From: Mycocentrospora acerina
Taxonomy: Eukaryota; Ascomycota; Dothideomycetes; Pleosporales
Reading direction: 5' to 3'
Length of the DNA: 64,000 nucleotides
Assembly (NCBI GenBank): GCA_022701365.1
Contig: JAKUHH010000028.1
Coordinates: forward strand, 186,001-250,000
Every line of letters begins with the position of its first letter. The first letter of the stretch is position 1. Positions 52,738 to 63,560 of the stretch are shown in pieces. The translations under genes were made by a program, and so were the position numbers. The notes under the pieces are model-generated. The model was not told where the DNA came from and made no database searches. It was given only the letters and a program-made list of their open reading frames with translations.

Positions 52738-55054
52738 TCAAATGAATAGAGTGCAATGACCACGTCTTTCCATAATAGATGTCCAATCATGACTGGATGA
52801 TTCTGTTTTCCTCAATCGCCAGCACTCTTCCATGAGGCTCAAGGCCTCTAAACATGTCCCATGCGTTATGTGTGGCAAGGACACAAGCTCTCGAAAAAAC
52901 GTTTGTTGCTCATCGGCTGCTAAGCATCCAGAGACACAGTATGGCCAAACCACATGTTGTAACAGTTTTGGATCTGGTAAATTTCCAAGAGCAATAATCG
53001 ATTTCGAAACGCTTCTTTTGATATCCGGAATATCGGGATAAGCACCGGAGATGACTACGTGGAGGTAGGTGATGGCTGAGAGAGCAAATATTCTTGTAAT
53101 CTCAGTTTTTATGAAGTCTGGTCGTAGTTGAACATCTACTGGAACTCTTTTCGAAGGGCTGTTCTCAATACTAGCCAGTCGACTTAATAGGCGCTCCTCA
53201 ATCTGACGACCACGTTTCGTCAACTCTATAAGGCTTAGTCTGTGAGCATCCTCCTCTTCTTTTCTCCACTTGTCTAGGGATGAAATCTCAAAGATAAAAA
53301 CCATCGCCCAATTACTGCAGCCTATCAAATCCGCCAAATTGACTTCACCTGTCTCAAGCAAGACCTTGTGATCCGATATTAAAAATTGGCTTGATCGAGT
53401 AGAGGCACATGTAACAATGTGCATATAAATGAAGAAACCGAGAAGAAAACTGATCGAAGTATCTGGGTGCGGAGTTACCCTGTCTTTTTGTTCTTTTGTT
53501 TGATCTGTTCTTGCTGTAGCTGATTCCATCTGTGCTTGCACAAGTAATGGAAGCAGGGCGTTCGCCCCCCCAATGTAAGAACTCTTCAAACCTCACGCAT
53601 TAAGGTAAGTAGAGTGTCTGTATAGCATACGTGTATTTACTTGACGAATCGCTACCTCTATAGTAGGATTCTGGTAGGATATATATATTCATATCTCAAG
53701 GTCCACCGGTCCCCCACAGATGACCCGGATCCCCTTTTTAGCTGACGTATTGGGCCGGTACGGCCCCCATGGGGACCCGGTACTCTTGAATGACTCAAGA
53801 TACCTCTTGGGGAGGCGTGTTCCTGACACCCAAGATGCAACTGCCAATTATGTTTTCCGCCACTATATGACTGTTTCATGAACTGGTTAGCATTGAAGAC
53901 AAAACTAGAGAGGATTCAGAGCGTACTTCGTAGAACAAAAGGTGAAGAATGGTAGTAAGGACTTCGACATTGTGGGTGAGACCTAGGTTTCCGCTCCATG
54001 CAGACGATCGCGCAAGGCTAGTTTGTAATTCTTGGAGAGCCAAACCGTAGTGCCCACTTCTTGATTTCATAAAACTAGCGCAATTATGATTCGTTGAAGT
54101 CGAGCGGTGATATTCGCTCAAAGCGAGAGCTGCATGATAGGCTGAGTTAACCCGCTTCAAGATTGAAAACAGCCAACCCCGTCCTTGCCGATTGGAAGGA
54201 AAGTAAAAAGGACAATGCAGGTAGAATACATGATCGAAGTAGTACATGAATAAGATATCTTCCAGATCTCCATGTAGAATTGGATTGCTTAGTCCCGCTG
54301 GTGGGGAAACAAGATCTGTAGAACCTGAACGCGAAGTCCTTTGTGTGGAAAGCGACCAATCTGCTTCACTGCTGTATTCAGACAACTCCGATGAGCAATA
54401 TCTACTCAATATGGGGTCGCACAACAAATCCATGGCGTCCATATTTACTTCAGATGAGGAAGTTGATCTCGAGACATCGATACAACCTCGCATATTGCTT
54501 TCTTCAGTGGAAGACGACATTATTGTTGCTAATGTCTGAGAAACTGAGGAGGACTGGTTGTATGGGCTTATACGATCTGTTTGATTATAGAAAAGTTCCG
54601 ACGAGAAATCGGCGTTGTTGAGTGCTTCACTCCATATCGGCTCGCTGGAGGCGTTCAAATCCCCGTCTCTTCCGAGAAATGGAAGGTTGTGTTCGGGCGC
54701 AACCTCACTCCGTAGGAGAGTTTTCTGTGTTGGTTGTGGTGGAGGATGACATGGTGTAGCGATAGTTCTAGCAACCAGAGTATCTGATTCATCTTCCATG
54801 TTTTGCGACGTGCCAAGTAATTCATTCTCTCGCATGGCCGACTTGAACTGGGCGATAATGTGTGTTTTGTAGCGAGCCTGTTGCCTCTGAAGATCTCCCC
54901 TGTCCATCCAGTAAGGTCTTGGCCCATAGCCATCGCAAGCTATCTGGAGAGAAGTGCATCGGAAACACGAAGGTTGATTCTCATCACATTTCTTTTTCCG
55001 GAGTCGACAAGTCCAGCATCCATGAGTGCTTCTACTGGCTAGCTTCCGAGACAT
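52738..55054 (-). CDS. Zn2Cys6 transcription factor (Fungal_trans_2 type), likely cluster regulator
   Basis: The model 53927-55054, 53830-53870 and 52738-53581 gives 670 aa. The N-terminal zinc cluster has Cys13, 16, 23, 30, 33 and 40 (C-x2-C-x6-C-x6-C-x2-C-x6-C) with the usual LRKKKCDE basic patch. A Ser-rich linker follows. The regulatory domain begins at DILFMYYFDHVFYLHCPFYF, continues through HNVEVLTTILHLLFYE and NWQLHLG, and ends with YLHVVISGAYPDIPDIKRSV. This layout is that of the Fungal_trans_2/DUF3468 group. Intron 1 (56 bases, GTACGC, GCTAAC, CAG) is normal. Intron 2 is 248 bases, far longer than any other here, and ends with an unusual GAG acceptor. It may contain an insertion. The gene follows the monooxygenase tail-to-tail and is the obvious pathway-specific activator. 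Confidence 0.85.
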
Positions 55055-55742
55055 GTTAGCAGTGAATTAGATATACACACTGATAAAAATCGGCCAATGC
55101 TAGCTGTCTGTTTAACAGCAATTCTAGATTTTCTTCTCAGCCAAAGGCGATTTTTCTCAGTTATCGTCTTCATTGTCTTTTACACACGATGGCATCAGGC
55201 ATAAGCTTTGCAGGTGGGTCTCGGGTGGTGGAGGCCTAAAAGATTGTTCTAGAACACCTAAAATACTGTTTTACATCAAAACCACTGTATTGGAAATAAA
55301 CAACCTTCTGGTGTATTCAAGTTTAATGCATGGCCTTATATTTCCTCGCACATCCTATCAATATTGAGAATCGTGAAACAACGCATCTGTTGATGTTAAG
55401 TTACACACCACTTAGCCAAAACCACCATAAAAGGTACAGATTTCAAGAAAAACTAAATTATGTAGGTAGAATGGGACATTTGTCGCAGGAAAAAAAGTTT
55501 ATAATTTTCGTCTTGAGGACTAAGATTCCACCAATCATTTAGCTAGTCGGTTAATTGACCGCAACTATATGTATATCAGAGGAGACTCCTATAAGCTTAC
55601 AACAAAGCACCATATTCTAGACTAGGTAACATGCCAACCCCTGAAGAGCTCTGATCCCGCAGGATCTAGTCATTTCCGGGAGACATCCTACCTGCTGTAT
55701 TAGGTCAGCTGGTGGCGCAATAATTTTTGTGTAAATGAGCTA
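55055..55742. other. Promoter of the regulator and repeat boundary
   Basis: There is no gene. AT-rich sequence leads into the transposon at 55743. Confidence 0.45.
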
Positions 55743-55808
55743 ACGTAGTTGGCAAGCGAGTCGCCCACGCAAGCGAGTCGCCCACCCTACCAACTTTTAT
55801 CACCTTCA
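55743..55808 (+). repeat. Left terminal inverted repeat of the transposon
   Basis: It pairs with 57531-57594. It includes a doubled GCAAGCGAGTCGCCCAC unit followed by TACCAACTTTTATCA. Confidence 0.88.
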
Positions 55809-57530
55809 AAGCTGCGCAAATCAACAACGCTGTAATATTATATATAGATATTAATAGAGTAGATTTAGCAGTATCTTAAGTATCTACTTTGCACGTACGT
55901 AAGTTATAGCTAGTCTCCCTGCACCTCCTGCAGCGTGCAAGGGCCTAGCAGCTAAGCCCTAATTGCTCTCCTCCCTGACGCTCTTCACAATTAATCTGCT
56001 AATTAGCCTTACATTAAGAAAGTAGATCCTCTCTAGCTCCCTTTATTAACACCCCTTGCTTCTGTATATGCTTTTTCTTGCGCTCTTTACGCACTAACGC
56101 TGCCTTGTTAGCTCTCTTAAGGCTAGCAATCTAATTGCGTATTAGCTTAGCTAAGAGCATTATTACCTTAGCGCTTTTCTTAAGCTAATTAATTGCTTTA
56201 ATAATAGAAGCAGGCAATAAGCTCTTGTGCTGCTAAACGCAATTATGTATTAATATTAATTAAGCCTTAAGCTTACACACATTGCTTAGCGTACAAGCCT
56301 CCTAGAGAGCCTCTGCAAGAGCAGCTAGAGGAGTAGGCGTACGCAGCTGCACGTCTAGTTTTAAGAGAACAACGTCTAGTTAATAAGGCATAAGGCCTGC
56401 TCCTTAAAAGGCAGAGTAGATATTAGCTAATGTAAATAATTAATTAAAGGCTGCCTTAAACGCTAGCAGAAACTTAAGCTTTATAATGTAGTTAATGTAG
56501 TAGCAGATTAGGCTCTTAACCTTACAGCTATACACGTGCTTTAACAGCAAGAAGCAACTAACATTAAGAGGCTAGAGCAGGTAAGATAAGTAGGGCAGCA
56601 TACAGAGCATATAGATGTTGCTCTCTTTGCAGAGCTCTTAAAACTTAAGAGAGTAGTAGCTCTTATAGCTATTAAGGATAAGCAGCTAATGTGCTCTAAC
56701 TACCTTGCCTTCTGTATGCTTAATAAAGTGCTTTAGCTACTTAACTCCTAGCTTATTATTTGTCTAGCTATTATTGCTAACTGTAATTGCCTAGTTGCGT
56801 AAGATATCCTCCTTGTACTAGGCAGATAGGTAATACTAGCTAGCAAAGATAAGGAACAGTAGGATAGACTAGCTAGCTGCGTTAATCACAGCAATTAACG
56901 TCACCTACTTATAATTGCCTAGCTAGATAGCCTTTAGCCAGCCTCTCCTCTCTAACCCTGTTACAACAAGCTAAGTTGTAATCTTGCTTATTATAAAGCT
57001 AGCCTTGTTAAAGTTATAGATGTTATTATTGCAGATGCTATACTTAGCCTTTGTCTGCTCTATAAGCTTAAACTAGCTTTTAATTAGTATTACATCCTTA
57101 CATAGAGCTCTCTGCCTATTGTACGCTTAATTAAAACACGTTGTAAGACTATCTGTACGCTTAACAAAGTTAGCTAGCTACTTCTACCTAACCTAGCTAG
57201 CACTGCGCGCAGCTAGCAGTTTATTAGCTATATTACGTATAGCTGCGTACGTAGGCGCAAATCCACGTTAATCTAAGTTAAGTATATAGCTAATAATTAC
57301 CTCCTCTTCTAGCTAAGTAAGCTTCTTTAAGTTAGGCTGGCAATTGTGTTAGGCAGGCCTGCCAGCGCGTTAGTCGCGTAGCGTTGTACAAGGGACTTTA
57401 AAAGCCTAAGCAGCAGCCCTTACAGTATTAATTTAGCGCTAATTAATTAAAGAGATAGAGAGCTGTATATTAGCTTTAGATGAGCGTAGCAGGGGTTGTT
57501 AGGGGTGAGGCATGGTTGATTCAGTGTCAA

Positions 57531-57594
57531 AGGTTGATAAAAGTTGGTGGGGTAGGCGACTCGCTTGCGTGGGCGACTCGCTTGCCAACTACGT
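57531..57594 (-). repeat. Right terminal inverted repeat of the transposon
   Basis: This is the reverse complement of the left repeat with only a few mismatches (CCTACCCCACC against CCCACCCTACC). Confidence 0.88.
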
Positions 57595-57752
57595 TAAGCA
57601 TTGTGCAAAACATACTGAAAATGTAAAGACGTCACAACATTATTATAATAGATTGTTTGTTAGATAATTTGAATTTATCAATAAAAAACCCAGCTTTAAC
57701 GATTCTCAAATATTTTCTTAACACCAAAACTGTGAGCTATGCTGGTGAAGAT

Positions 57753-58011
57753 ACTACATGGTACCAGGCAAAAGTATTGTAGGTGGGATGTCAACAGTTA
57801 TCGGAAATTTGATTGCAGCTACGCTTATTTCAGGCAATCAGATAATTTAATACTTATCAAAGCAGCCTATAGCACCAATGATAGCTTGAATTTGACATGA
57901 GTCATTTTGTAATTAGGATAGTAGAGCCAATTTGAATCGTTCAAAGTTCGGCTTTGGTCTTCAACCCTTAGCCTCCCCACCTACAATACTTTTGCCTGGT
58001 ACCATAGTAGT
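57753..58011. repeat. 259-bp inverted-repeat element (MITE-like)
   Basis: Arms 57753-57787 and 57976-58011 are inverted copies (TGGTACCAGGCAAAAGTATT then GTAGGTGGG) differing by one inserted base. The interior is about 190 bases and non-coding. This is the form of a small non-autonomous element. Target duplication is not evident. Confidence 0.7.
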
Positions 58012-58765
58012 TACTAACCTGACGAACAAAATGGGCGGGCGGCCCACGGCTCGGGTGAGATGCCAGATTCGGCTATTCCAGATAAAGTTTCGGGCGGGTT
58101 GCTCGGCAAAGGCTTAGACAACACATAGCAAAACAGTAAAAATAGACAATGGTGCAATTCTAGCTTCATCAATCTTAAAAGCAGCATCACTACTCCTTGT
58201 GCATCAACCTCTTCACAACAACTTGCATCTGCACAACAGCTTCCTGCATAGCATTATCAACCTTCCACTTCCTAACCCACTTCCCTAGCCTTTGGTTTAT
58301 ACGTTTGTTACCCTTACTATGATAGCCTCCTTTAGGCTAAGCAATTGTTTTCTCTGTAAGATCTCTTACTGCTTAAGATGTGTTATGGTAGCCCAAGTAC
58401 TTCGGCTGCACCTGAAAAACGTCCTAAATTATTTAACTCTTCAAATTTATCGCGCAAACAAGACAAGGTTCTGGGCTGTAGAGGAACGAGATGGGGGTAC
58501 TATAAGCTCCACAAAAAGAGAAGAAGTTAAGCTTTCCATTTACCTGAGCTACCGAGTTAAGCGCTATGTATTTTGGTTGCACGTTTAAAACTACAGCGTA
58601 CAAGCGGTTAAGTAGTGTACAAATAACAAATGCTATAGCATTCAATTTCTGATTGTTGTCTGTAAAGTATTAGTGGTTTAGAATTTTTCAGACTTATTGT
58701 TACCTACGGTTAGCTGATCTATAGTCACAAAGCGCCATTGAGTATTGGTTTCTAAATTTTGCAAT

Positions 58766-58795
58766 CTTCTTCTTCTTCTTCTTCTTCTTCTTCTT

Positions 58796-58825
<30 letters not shown>
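58766..58825 (+). repeat. CTT trinucleotide microsatellite, about 20 units
   Basis: A perfect TCT/CTT run of about 60 bases in non-coding sequence; likely polymorphic between strains. Confidence 0.97.
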
Positions 58826-58826
<1 letters not shown>

Positions 58827-59566
58827 TTGAACATTCCTCTAGCTAGAGGCCTTTAAGGCCAAGAGTAAAGTTTTACAGCATTCTTGACGTGAATTAGTAA
58901 CCTTTGACACTTCATCATAGAGTGAATTTTGCTTTTATTGAATAAGTCCCTGAAAAGTAGCATTGAAATTATGCAAGACCTGAGGCTACAATGTTGCTAG
59001 GCAATCACGCACCGCAGCTCGCTTTTGTGCCGCATACCTCTTCAATGAGTTCATCTCTTCCCACGTGAAATAAGTAAGGCTTTCTTGTCCTGCTTTATTC
59101 CTACGGCTTCTATGAATCCTTCTGATGTACAGCTGATTTTAGGAAAAGATTATTCTTTGACTGAGAACGGAATCTCGCTCTGGACTTATTTCTTTTGCTT
59201 AACTGTGCATCCCCTCCCTCTAAAATATAATCCATTTGTCTCCTTACACAAGAAACACTACTAGTACCGTACCGCGCAAATTAGTAATTGGAAAGGTATA
59301 ATTGTAAGTGTGATAGAATGGCAGTAAGGCGAAACTTGTTGAACTACTGGCAATGAAGGCTTAGAAGACTATGTGATACCCAGAGCTTATTTGATGATGC
59401 ACATGATCTACTCTCATTGTTAGCTGAAAGTATTTCTATAGGTAAGTGTTAGCTTCTTTTACTTCTCATGCTTTTTTTTTATTATTTACATTATCAGCAT
59501 ATGTCGGCTTATTCAAATTTACACTTTGTATCAAACAAAAGTATCCTTTCAGTTTGGTGCAAAGAC

Positions 59567-59652
59567 ATTACAGGTGGGGACTCAAGAAACCCTTTTTCTA
59601 TTTTATTAAAACATGACTGCTACGATAATTGTTAAAAGGGGGTTTCCTAGTA
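59567..59652. repeat. Short imperfect inverted repeat
   Basis: GGGGACTCAAGAAACCCTTTT near 59575 pairs imperfectly with AAAAGGGGGTTTCCTAGTACC near 59635. The outer sequence GTGCAAAGACATTACAGGTG resembles the ends of the 57753-58011 element (GTACCAGGCAAAAGTATTG...GGTGGG), suggesting a related, more eroded copy. Confidence 0.4.
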
Positions 59653-61623
59653 CCATATAATGTGGTTCTAGCTCACTTCCAGTGCAGCAGGCAAAGCCTG
59701 ACATTAACGGACTATGTTGTGGGATCTAATCCATGAATCCTCCATAGCATCCAATCAATGAACTTTACTTCTTCTTTGATCAGGTTAAAGCTCAATAGAT
59801 ATGTTGCTAGTGTCCATGTTGTAGCGTTAGTAATACTTGATGTGAGACGATTCTGCACTAAAGCTAAAGGCATGCTTAAGCATTGTTTTAATTGTTAACA
59901 TCAACATCGTTTGCTTTACCATCCATTTCTAATCTTTTAGAGTTGCCTAAACACTGTGAATAGACTAGCGTACTCAAGGGCATTGTTTTAGATAGATATC
60001 TGTTCCCATAAGTTGCTTTTAGTGAAAGTTACATTCTAGTAGGAAGTATATGATCAACTTAGATAAGAAAACAGAAAGCCACCTTAACTCTCTGATGCTA
60101 CTAGGAAAATTTATCTTTGCACTACACATCGCATAGTTTTTAAGTGTTGCAATTGTTCGTAATCTGAGGTACTGGGTGTAGTAAATGTCAGGAAATTGTT
60201 TTCCTTGAGGATAGGTACTGTTCCATCTCAGGATGTATCATATGATACATCATATTACCTTTTTGGCATGCATGGTGCAATGAGATAGAGCTGTGTTCTG
60301 ACACTAGAGCTATGACTTGGTAAAGTTTGTTGCGAATGGTGTTGTAGTACGCAGATAAATATCAATCACATAGATTGTTAAGCAATGGTATCTTGTAACA
60401 ATTCTCGCTTCACTGACATTATGCATGTCCCAAGAAGTGTCGTACTTCATGCAAAACTGCAACTCAAATAGCAGCGTGTGTAAAAGCCTTAATCACTTAC
60501 TTCAAGCGAAGCCTTTGTTATCAGACCGGTTCAAGCTTCACAAGATCTGCGGAGTTCCTGAGGAGGGAGAGGCTCGGTTTTCTGAGAGGTGAGGTCAAGT
60601 TGGTATTTATTGATGTTGCCTCACTGTTCAAAATCAAAAGTACGGTAAAAACGTCTCCAAAAGAACTACGAACACTGCGTTAAGATAATTTGCATTGCTA
60701 ATAGCTCAAGCGAATACCTGATGAAATCCTTTCATTTTCTGTCTTATGCCACTATCTTTAGCAATAACGGGGTTTAACAATGGTAGTGGACATCAAGACT
60801 CCACTTGCTGGTAAACAGCCGTATTAACTAGTACATATATATCGTTTTCTGGATAGTCCTGTACGTAGCATGCGCGCAATTAACCATAATTTTTCAACTT
60901 CCACTTTATTCTCAACAATTGGACAACTGCAAAACGACTGTAAATTCATCTATTGGTGTCTTTGTAGCAGGACAATTGTCAGATTCAACTTTGATCACTT
61001 TTTGTGCAATTTATCTTTCACTTACATGCCATCAAAGAGTGATAGACCTACACAATGGATCAGTGAATTATCAATTACAGTGCAGCATATTTAACAATAC
61101 ATCATCTTCAAGAGAAATCGGCATTTCACTGCTGCATATCAGGATTTGCAGCGTTTCCGAGTAAAGTTTCGATTCGTCGCGTAGATTGTACTTTTGAAAT
61201 AGTACATGACAGATGGCATATGCATATATTTATCATGCACATGCCAATTATCGACACATACGACCATAGGACGTTGAAAACAAGGCTTCCCGTTCGCTCA
61301 GCCCTATTTAAGCAACGTACCGGCGGACTAGTAGTCAGGTGGGTGACCACTGGCGAATCCCCGCTGTTGTATGTTTTTGCCATTTTCGTGGAGTTATTTG
61401 AACGGGCATGTGTTCCGAGGCAAAGGTAGTAGAGACGTGAACGTTCAGGCCTGGCGTCCGATTCCTGGTGATCTTGCTTTTTGTTGGATGCTGAGATTAG
61501 CAGTAACAACCCGAAATGAAAAATCTCACAAAAATTGTATACATGCTACGATCATGAAACTCGATTAGATGCGCTATTTTTTGCTGCGTTTATGACCTGC
61601 GCCTTGTCTTTCCAACTGATGTT

Positions 61624-62829
61624 TTAGACGGCGTTGGAAGAAGGCTTTACTCCCATCCGCTCATCTTCTGCTTGTCCGTCTATGAAGTCGACGACTTCCT
61701 CAAGTAATGCCGCTTTCTCTGCATCGCTAGCACCATACTCTTGTGTGAATTTTTTACCCATGGCCTCGTCACCTACAGTCCGCTCCCCATCACCAAAAAC
61801 TCTCTTAAATACGCCATCATAGCTCAACCAGATGCCCGTGAATATGAACGCCACTAGCTTGCTCAGCCATGTAGGCGACCTTCCCTTCTTGTCTTGGAAC
61901 CTCTTGTTCAATGAGAATACGAACATGATGAATGGCAGCCACATTGCTATGAATAGTGCTTTCCCTGCTGCTTGTCTTTTGCTCGTGATGGTGTAGGGTC
62001 GAATATCATGGAGGTACGTTTGATACTCAGCGGGAAGATCGCATTCTATGGCGCCGTCGGTGATGAGTTTGAGGTAGCGCGCAGACGGTTGCGCGTAACT
62101 TGGGTCTGGACGGACTACGCGATCTGAAGTAGGAGTATTATCTTCCTCGAGCATGGGTGCGAAGAGGGTGTGCGCTTTGAAGGGGAGTGTAGTGGGCGTC
62201 GAGGGGACGGTGTCAGAGGTTGGAAGAACATAGCATTCTACTTGAATGTCTTTGTAGGAGGATCCTCCGCCTTCTGTAGCAATGATGTGTGCGTAGTCAC
62301 TGAGTGTGACTTCATATACCACGCCTACGAGACCCTTGTGCCAGCGGTCCTTGTGATAGTCTGCTCCCTTCATGTCGGTTACTTCGTTGCTGCGTGCATC
62401 TGGCGTCCGTAGTGCACTATTCGCAAAACAGGGCTCCATGTATGGAAGGCCAGGCAAGTCAAATGTCAATCGTAGTGACGGAACTAGCACATTGACCTGC
62501 GATATTGGCTTGATGCCGCGCACACCTCTAAATGTCTCATTGCACAAGTTCGACCCGTAGGCGAGATACAGCACAGTCTTTCCTTTCTCGTGTGTTGCCG
62601 ACACAGAGGAGGATTTTAGAGTTGTCGCATCGAGCGACGGTTCGGTCAGGGAGGCATCGAGGCGTCCCTGCGATGTTCGCGGGAGAGGAGGAAAAACGCG
62701 TTTTGGCGCGTTTTTGCCGCGCCGTCGTGAAAACTGTATTCGGCTGACTACTTTCTTGTAAAGCGGGATTGATGCGTTCGTCTCGGTGTAATTCGCGGGT
62801 TCGGGTTCGTGCTGCGACGTAGAGGTCAT
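61624..62829 (-). CDS. Gamma-glutamylcyclotransferase-fold protein with C-terminal membrane helices
   Basis: A 401-aa single-exon protein starting at the ATG at 62827-62829. The first 80 residues are disordered and basic. The substrate loop LYLAYGSNL (YGSNL at 91-95) opens a gamma-glutamylcyclotransferase-like domain. The catalytic acid is probably Glu186 in IIATEGGGSSY. Two hydrophobic helices follow (ALFIAMWLPFIMFVFSL near 290 and LVAFIFTGIWLSY near 325), then an acidic tail. Related domains remove gamma-glutamyl groups from glutathione-derived intermediates, as GliK does in gliotoxin synthesis, but most are of unknown substrate. It is 7 kb beyond the regulator and separated by repeat DNA, so cluster membership is doubtful. 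Confidence 0.88.
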   Translation of the reverse strand: MTSTSQHEPEPANYTETNASIPLYKKVVSRIQFSRRRGKNAPKRVFPPLPRTSQGRLDASLTEPSLDATTLKSSSVSATHEKGKTVLYLAYGSNLCNETFRGVRGIKPISQVNVLVPSLRLTFDLPGLPYMEPCFANSALRTPDARSNEVTDMKGADYHKDRWHKGLVGVVYEVTLSDYAHIIATEGGGSSYKDIQVECYVLPTSDTVPSTPTTLPFKAHTLFAPMLEEDNTPTSDRVVRPDPSYAQPSARYLKLITDGAIECDLPAEYQTYLHDIRPYTITSKRQAAGKALFIAMWLPFIMFVFSLNKRFQDKKGRSPTWLSKLVAFIFTGIWLSYDGVFKRVFGDGERTVGDEAMGKKFTQEYGASDAEKAALLEEVVDFIDGQAEDERMGVKPSSNAV

Positions 62830-63260
62830 TGTGAGCCCAGATTGCGTGATGCTGGTGCATCGTTAGCTGATTGGACGGTTCCTGCATCAATCTGAAATAG
62901 TCCACTTACTGTTCTGGGAAGGGTGAGATCTTGAAATAACCTTATGTGAATACTTGAAGCATTAGATTCTGTGAATTTACATAGGCAGCGCTGTCGCTAA
63001 ATATGTTCGTCCGAGACGCCGGATGACATGATTGATGTCACAGGAGTCGGAGCAAAAGCCGCCCGATTGGTTAAGATGCTTACGAATCCAACGCACGTAT
63101 GAGAACGGATTTGAAATTCTAGCTAGTATTCTAAAACCCAAGGAGACCATGCTGCTGAAGACTAGGCTGGGCAGGATAAATTATTGATGACATTCTATAC
63201 TCGACGACGCCGCTCATTGTCGCCAACATGCTACTACAAGATGCATCGCTTCTACAAAGG

Positions 63261-63560
63261 TTACCACTGGGCGCAGTACTTTGGCTTCTTAGAGGATCGA
63301 GGTCGCGGGGGACCCATCTGCACGTCACATGCCATAACTCTCAATTCCTCCGCCATATGCAACAACGCTGGGAACTTAGAACGGCGTCTTATCATTCTCT
63401 GCATTTTTTGCGAGAACTCTTCCAACTCGCGTGCCAGATCATATCCATCGCTAACGCTCAAGCTGTGGCCCCGCATGTAGTGGCGATGCACGCTCTGATA
63501 CGTTTGCGAAATGTATTGATAGTAAGATGGGGCGTAACACATGAGGTGTTCGAGTTCCAT
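63261..63560 (-). CDS. Small hypothetical protein or exon
   Basis: A 99-codon frame from the ATG at 63558-63560 (MELEHLMCYAPSYYQYISQT...). It has helical Arg/Glu-rich composition (YDLARELEEFSQKMQRMIRR) and ends at CAQW, stop. A GTAACC donor occurs just before the stop, so the frame may continue in a downstream exon toward 63130. No domain is recognised, and opposite-strand frames here are of similar length. The minus strand is preferred because of its amphipathic helix pattern. Confidence 0.3.
   Translation of the reverse strand: MELEHLMCYAPSYYQYISQTYQSVHRHYMRGHSLSVSDGYDLARELEEFSQKMQRMIRRRSKFPALLHMAEELRVMACDVQMGPPRPRSSKKPKYCAQW

Larger units (their letters stand above)
55743..57594. mobile_element. 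RIP-degenerated Tc1/mariner-type DNA transposon
   Basis: Terminal inverted repeats of over 60 bases begin ACGTAGTTGGCAAGCGAGTC at 55743 and end with its complement at 57594. They are flanked on both sides by TA (55741-55742 and 57595-57596), the target duplication of Tc1/mariner/pogo elements. The total of about 1.85 kb equals the usual length of fungal Fot1/pogo-like transposons. Inside, no frame exceeds about 60 codons. The sequence is saturated with TA, TAG and TTAA steps (for example CTAGCTAGC, TTAATTAA), as expected after repeat-induced point mutation. The transposase is therefore dead. The ends also hold two internal copies of GCAAGCGAGTCGCCCAC. Confidence 0.88.
57597..61623. other. 4 kb gene-free, AT-rich block
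   Basis: No frame exceeds about 130 codons and none shows domain or splice support. Apart from the small inverted repeats and the microsatellite listed separately, this is unassigned, probably eroded repeat DNA. Confidence 0.5.
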
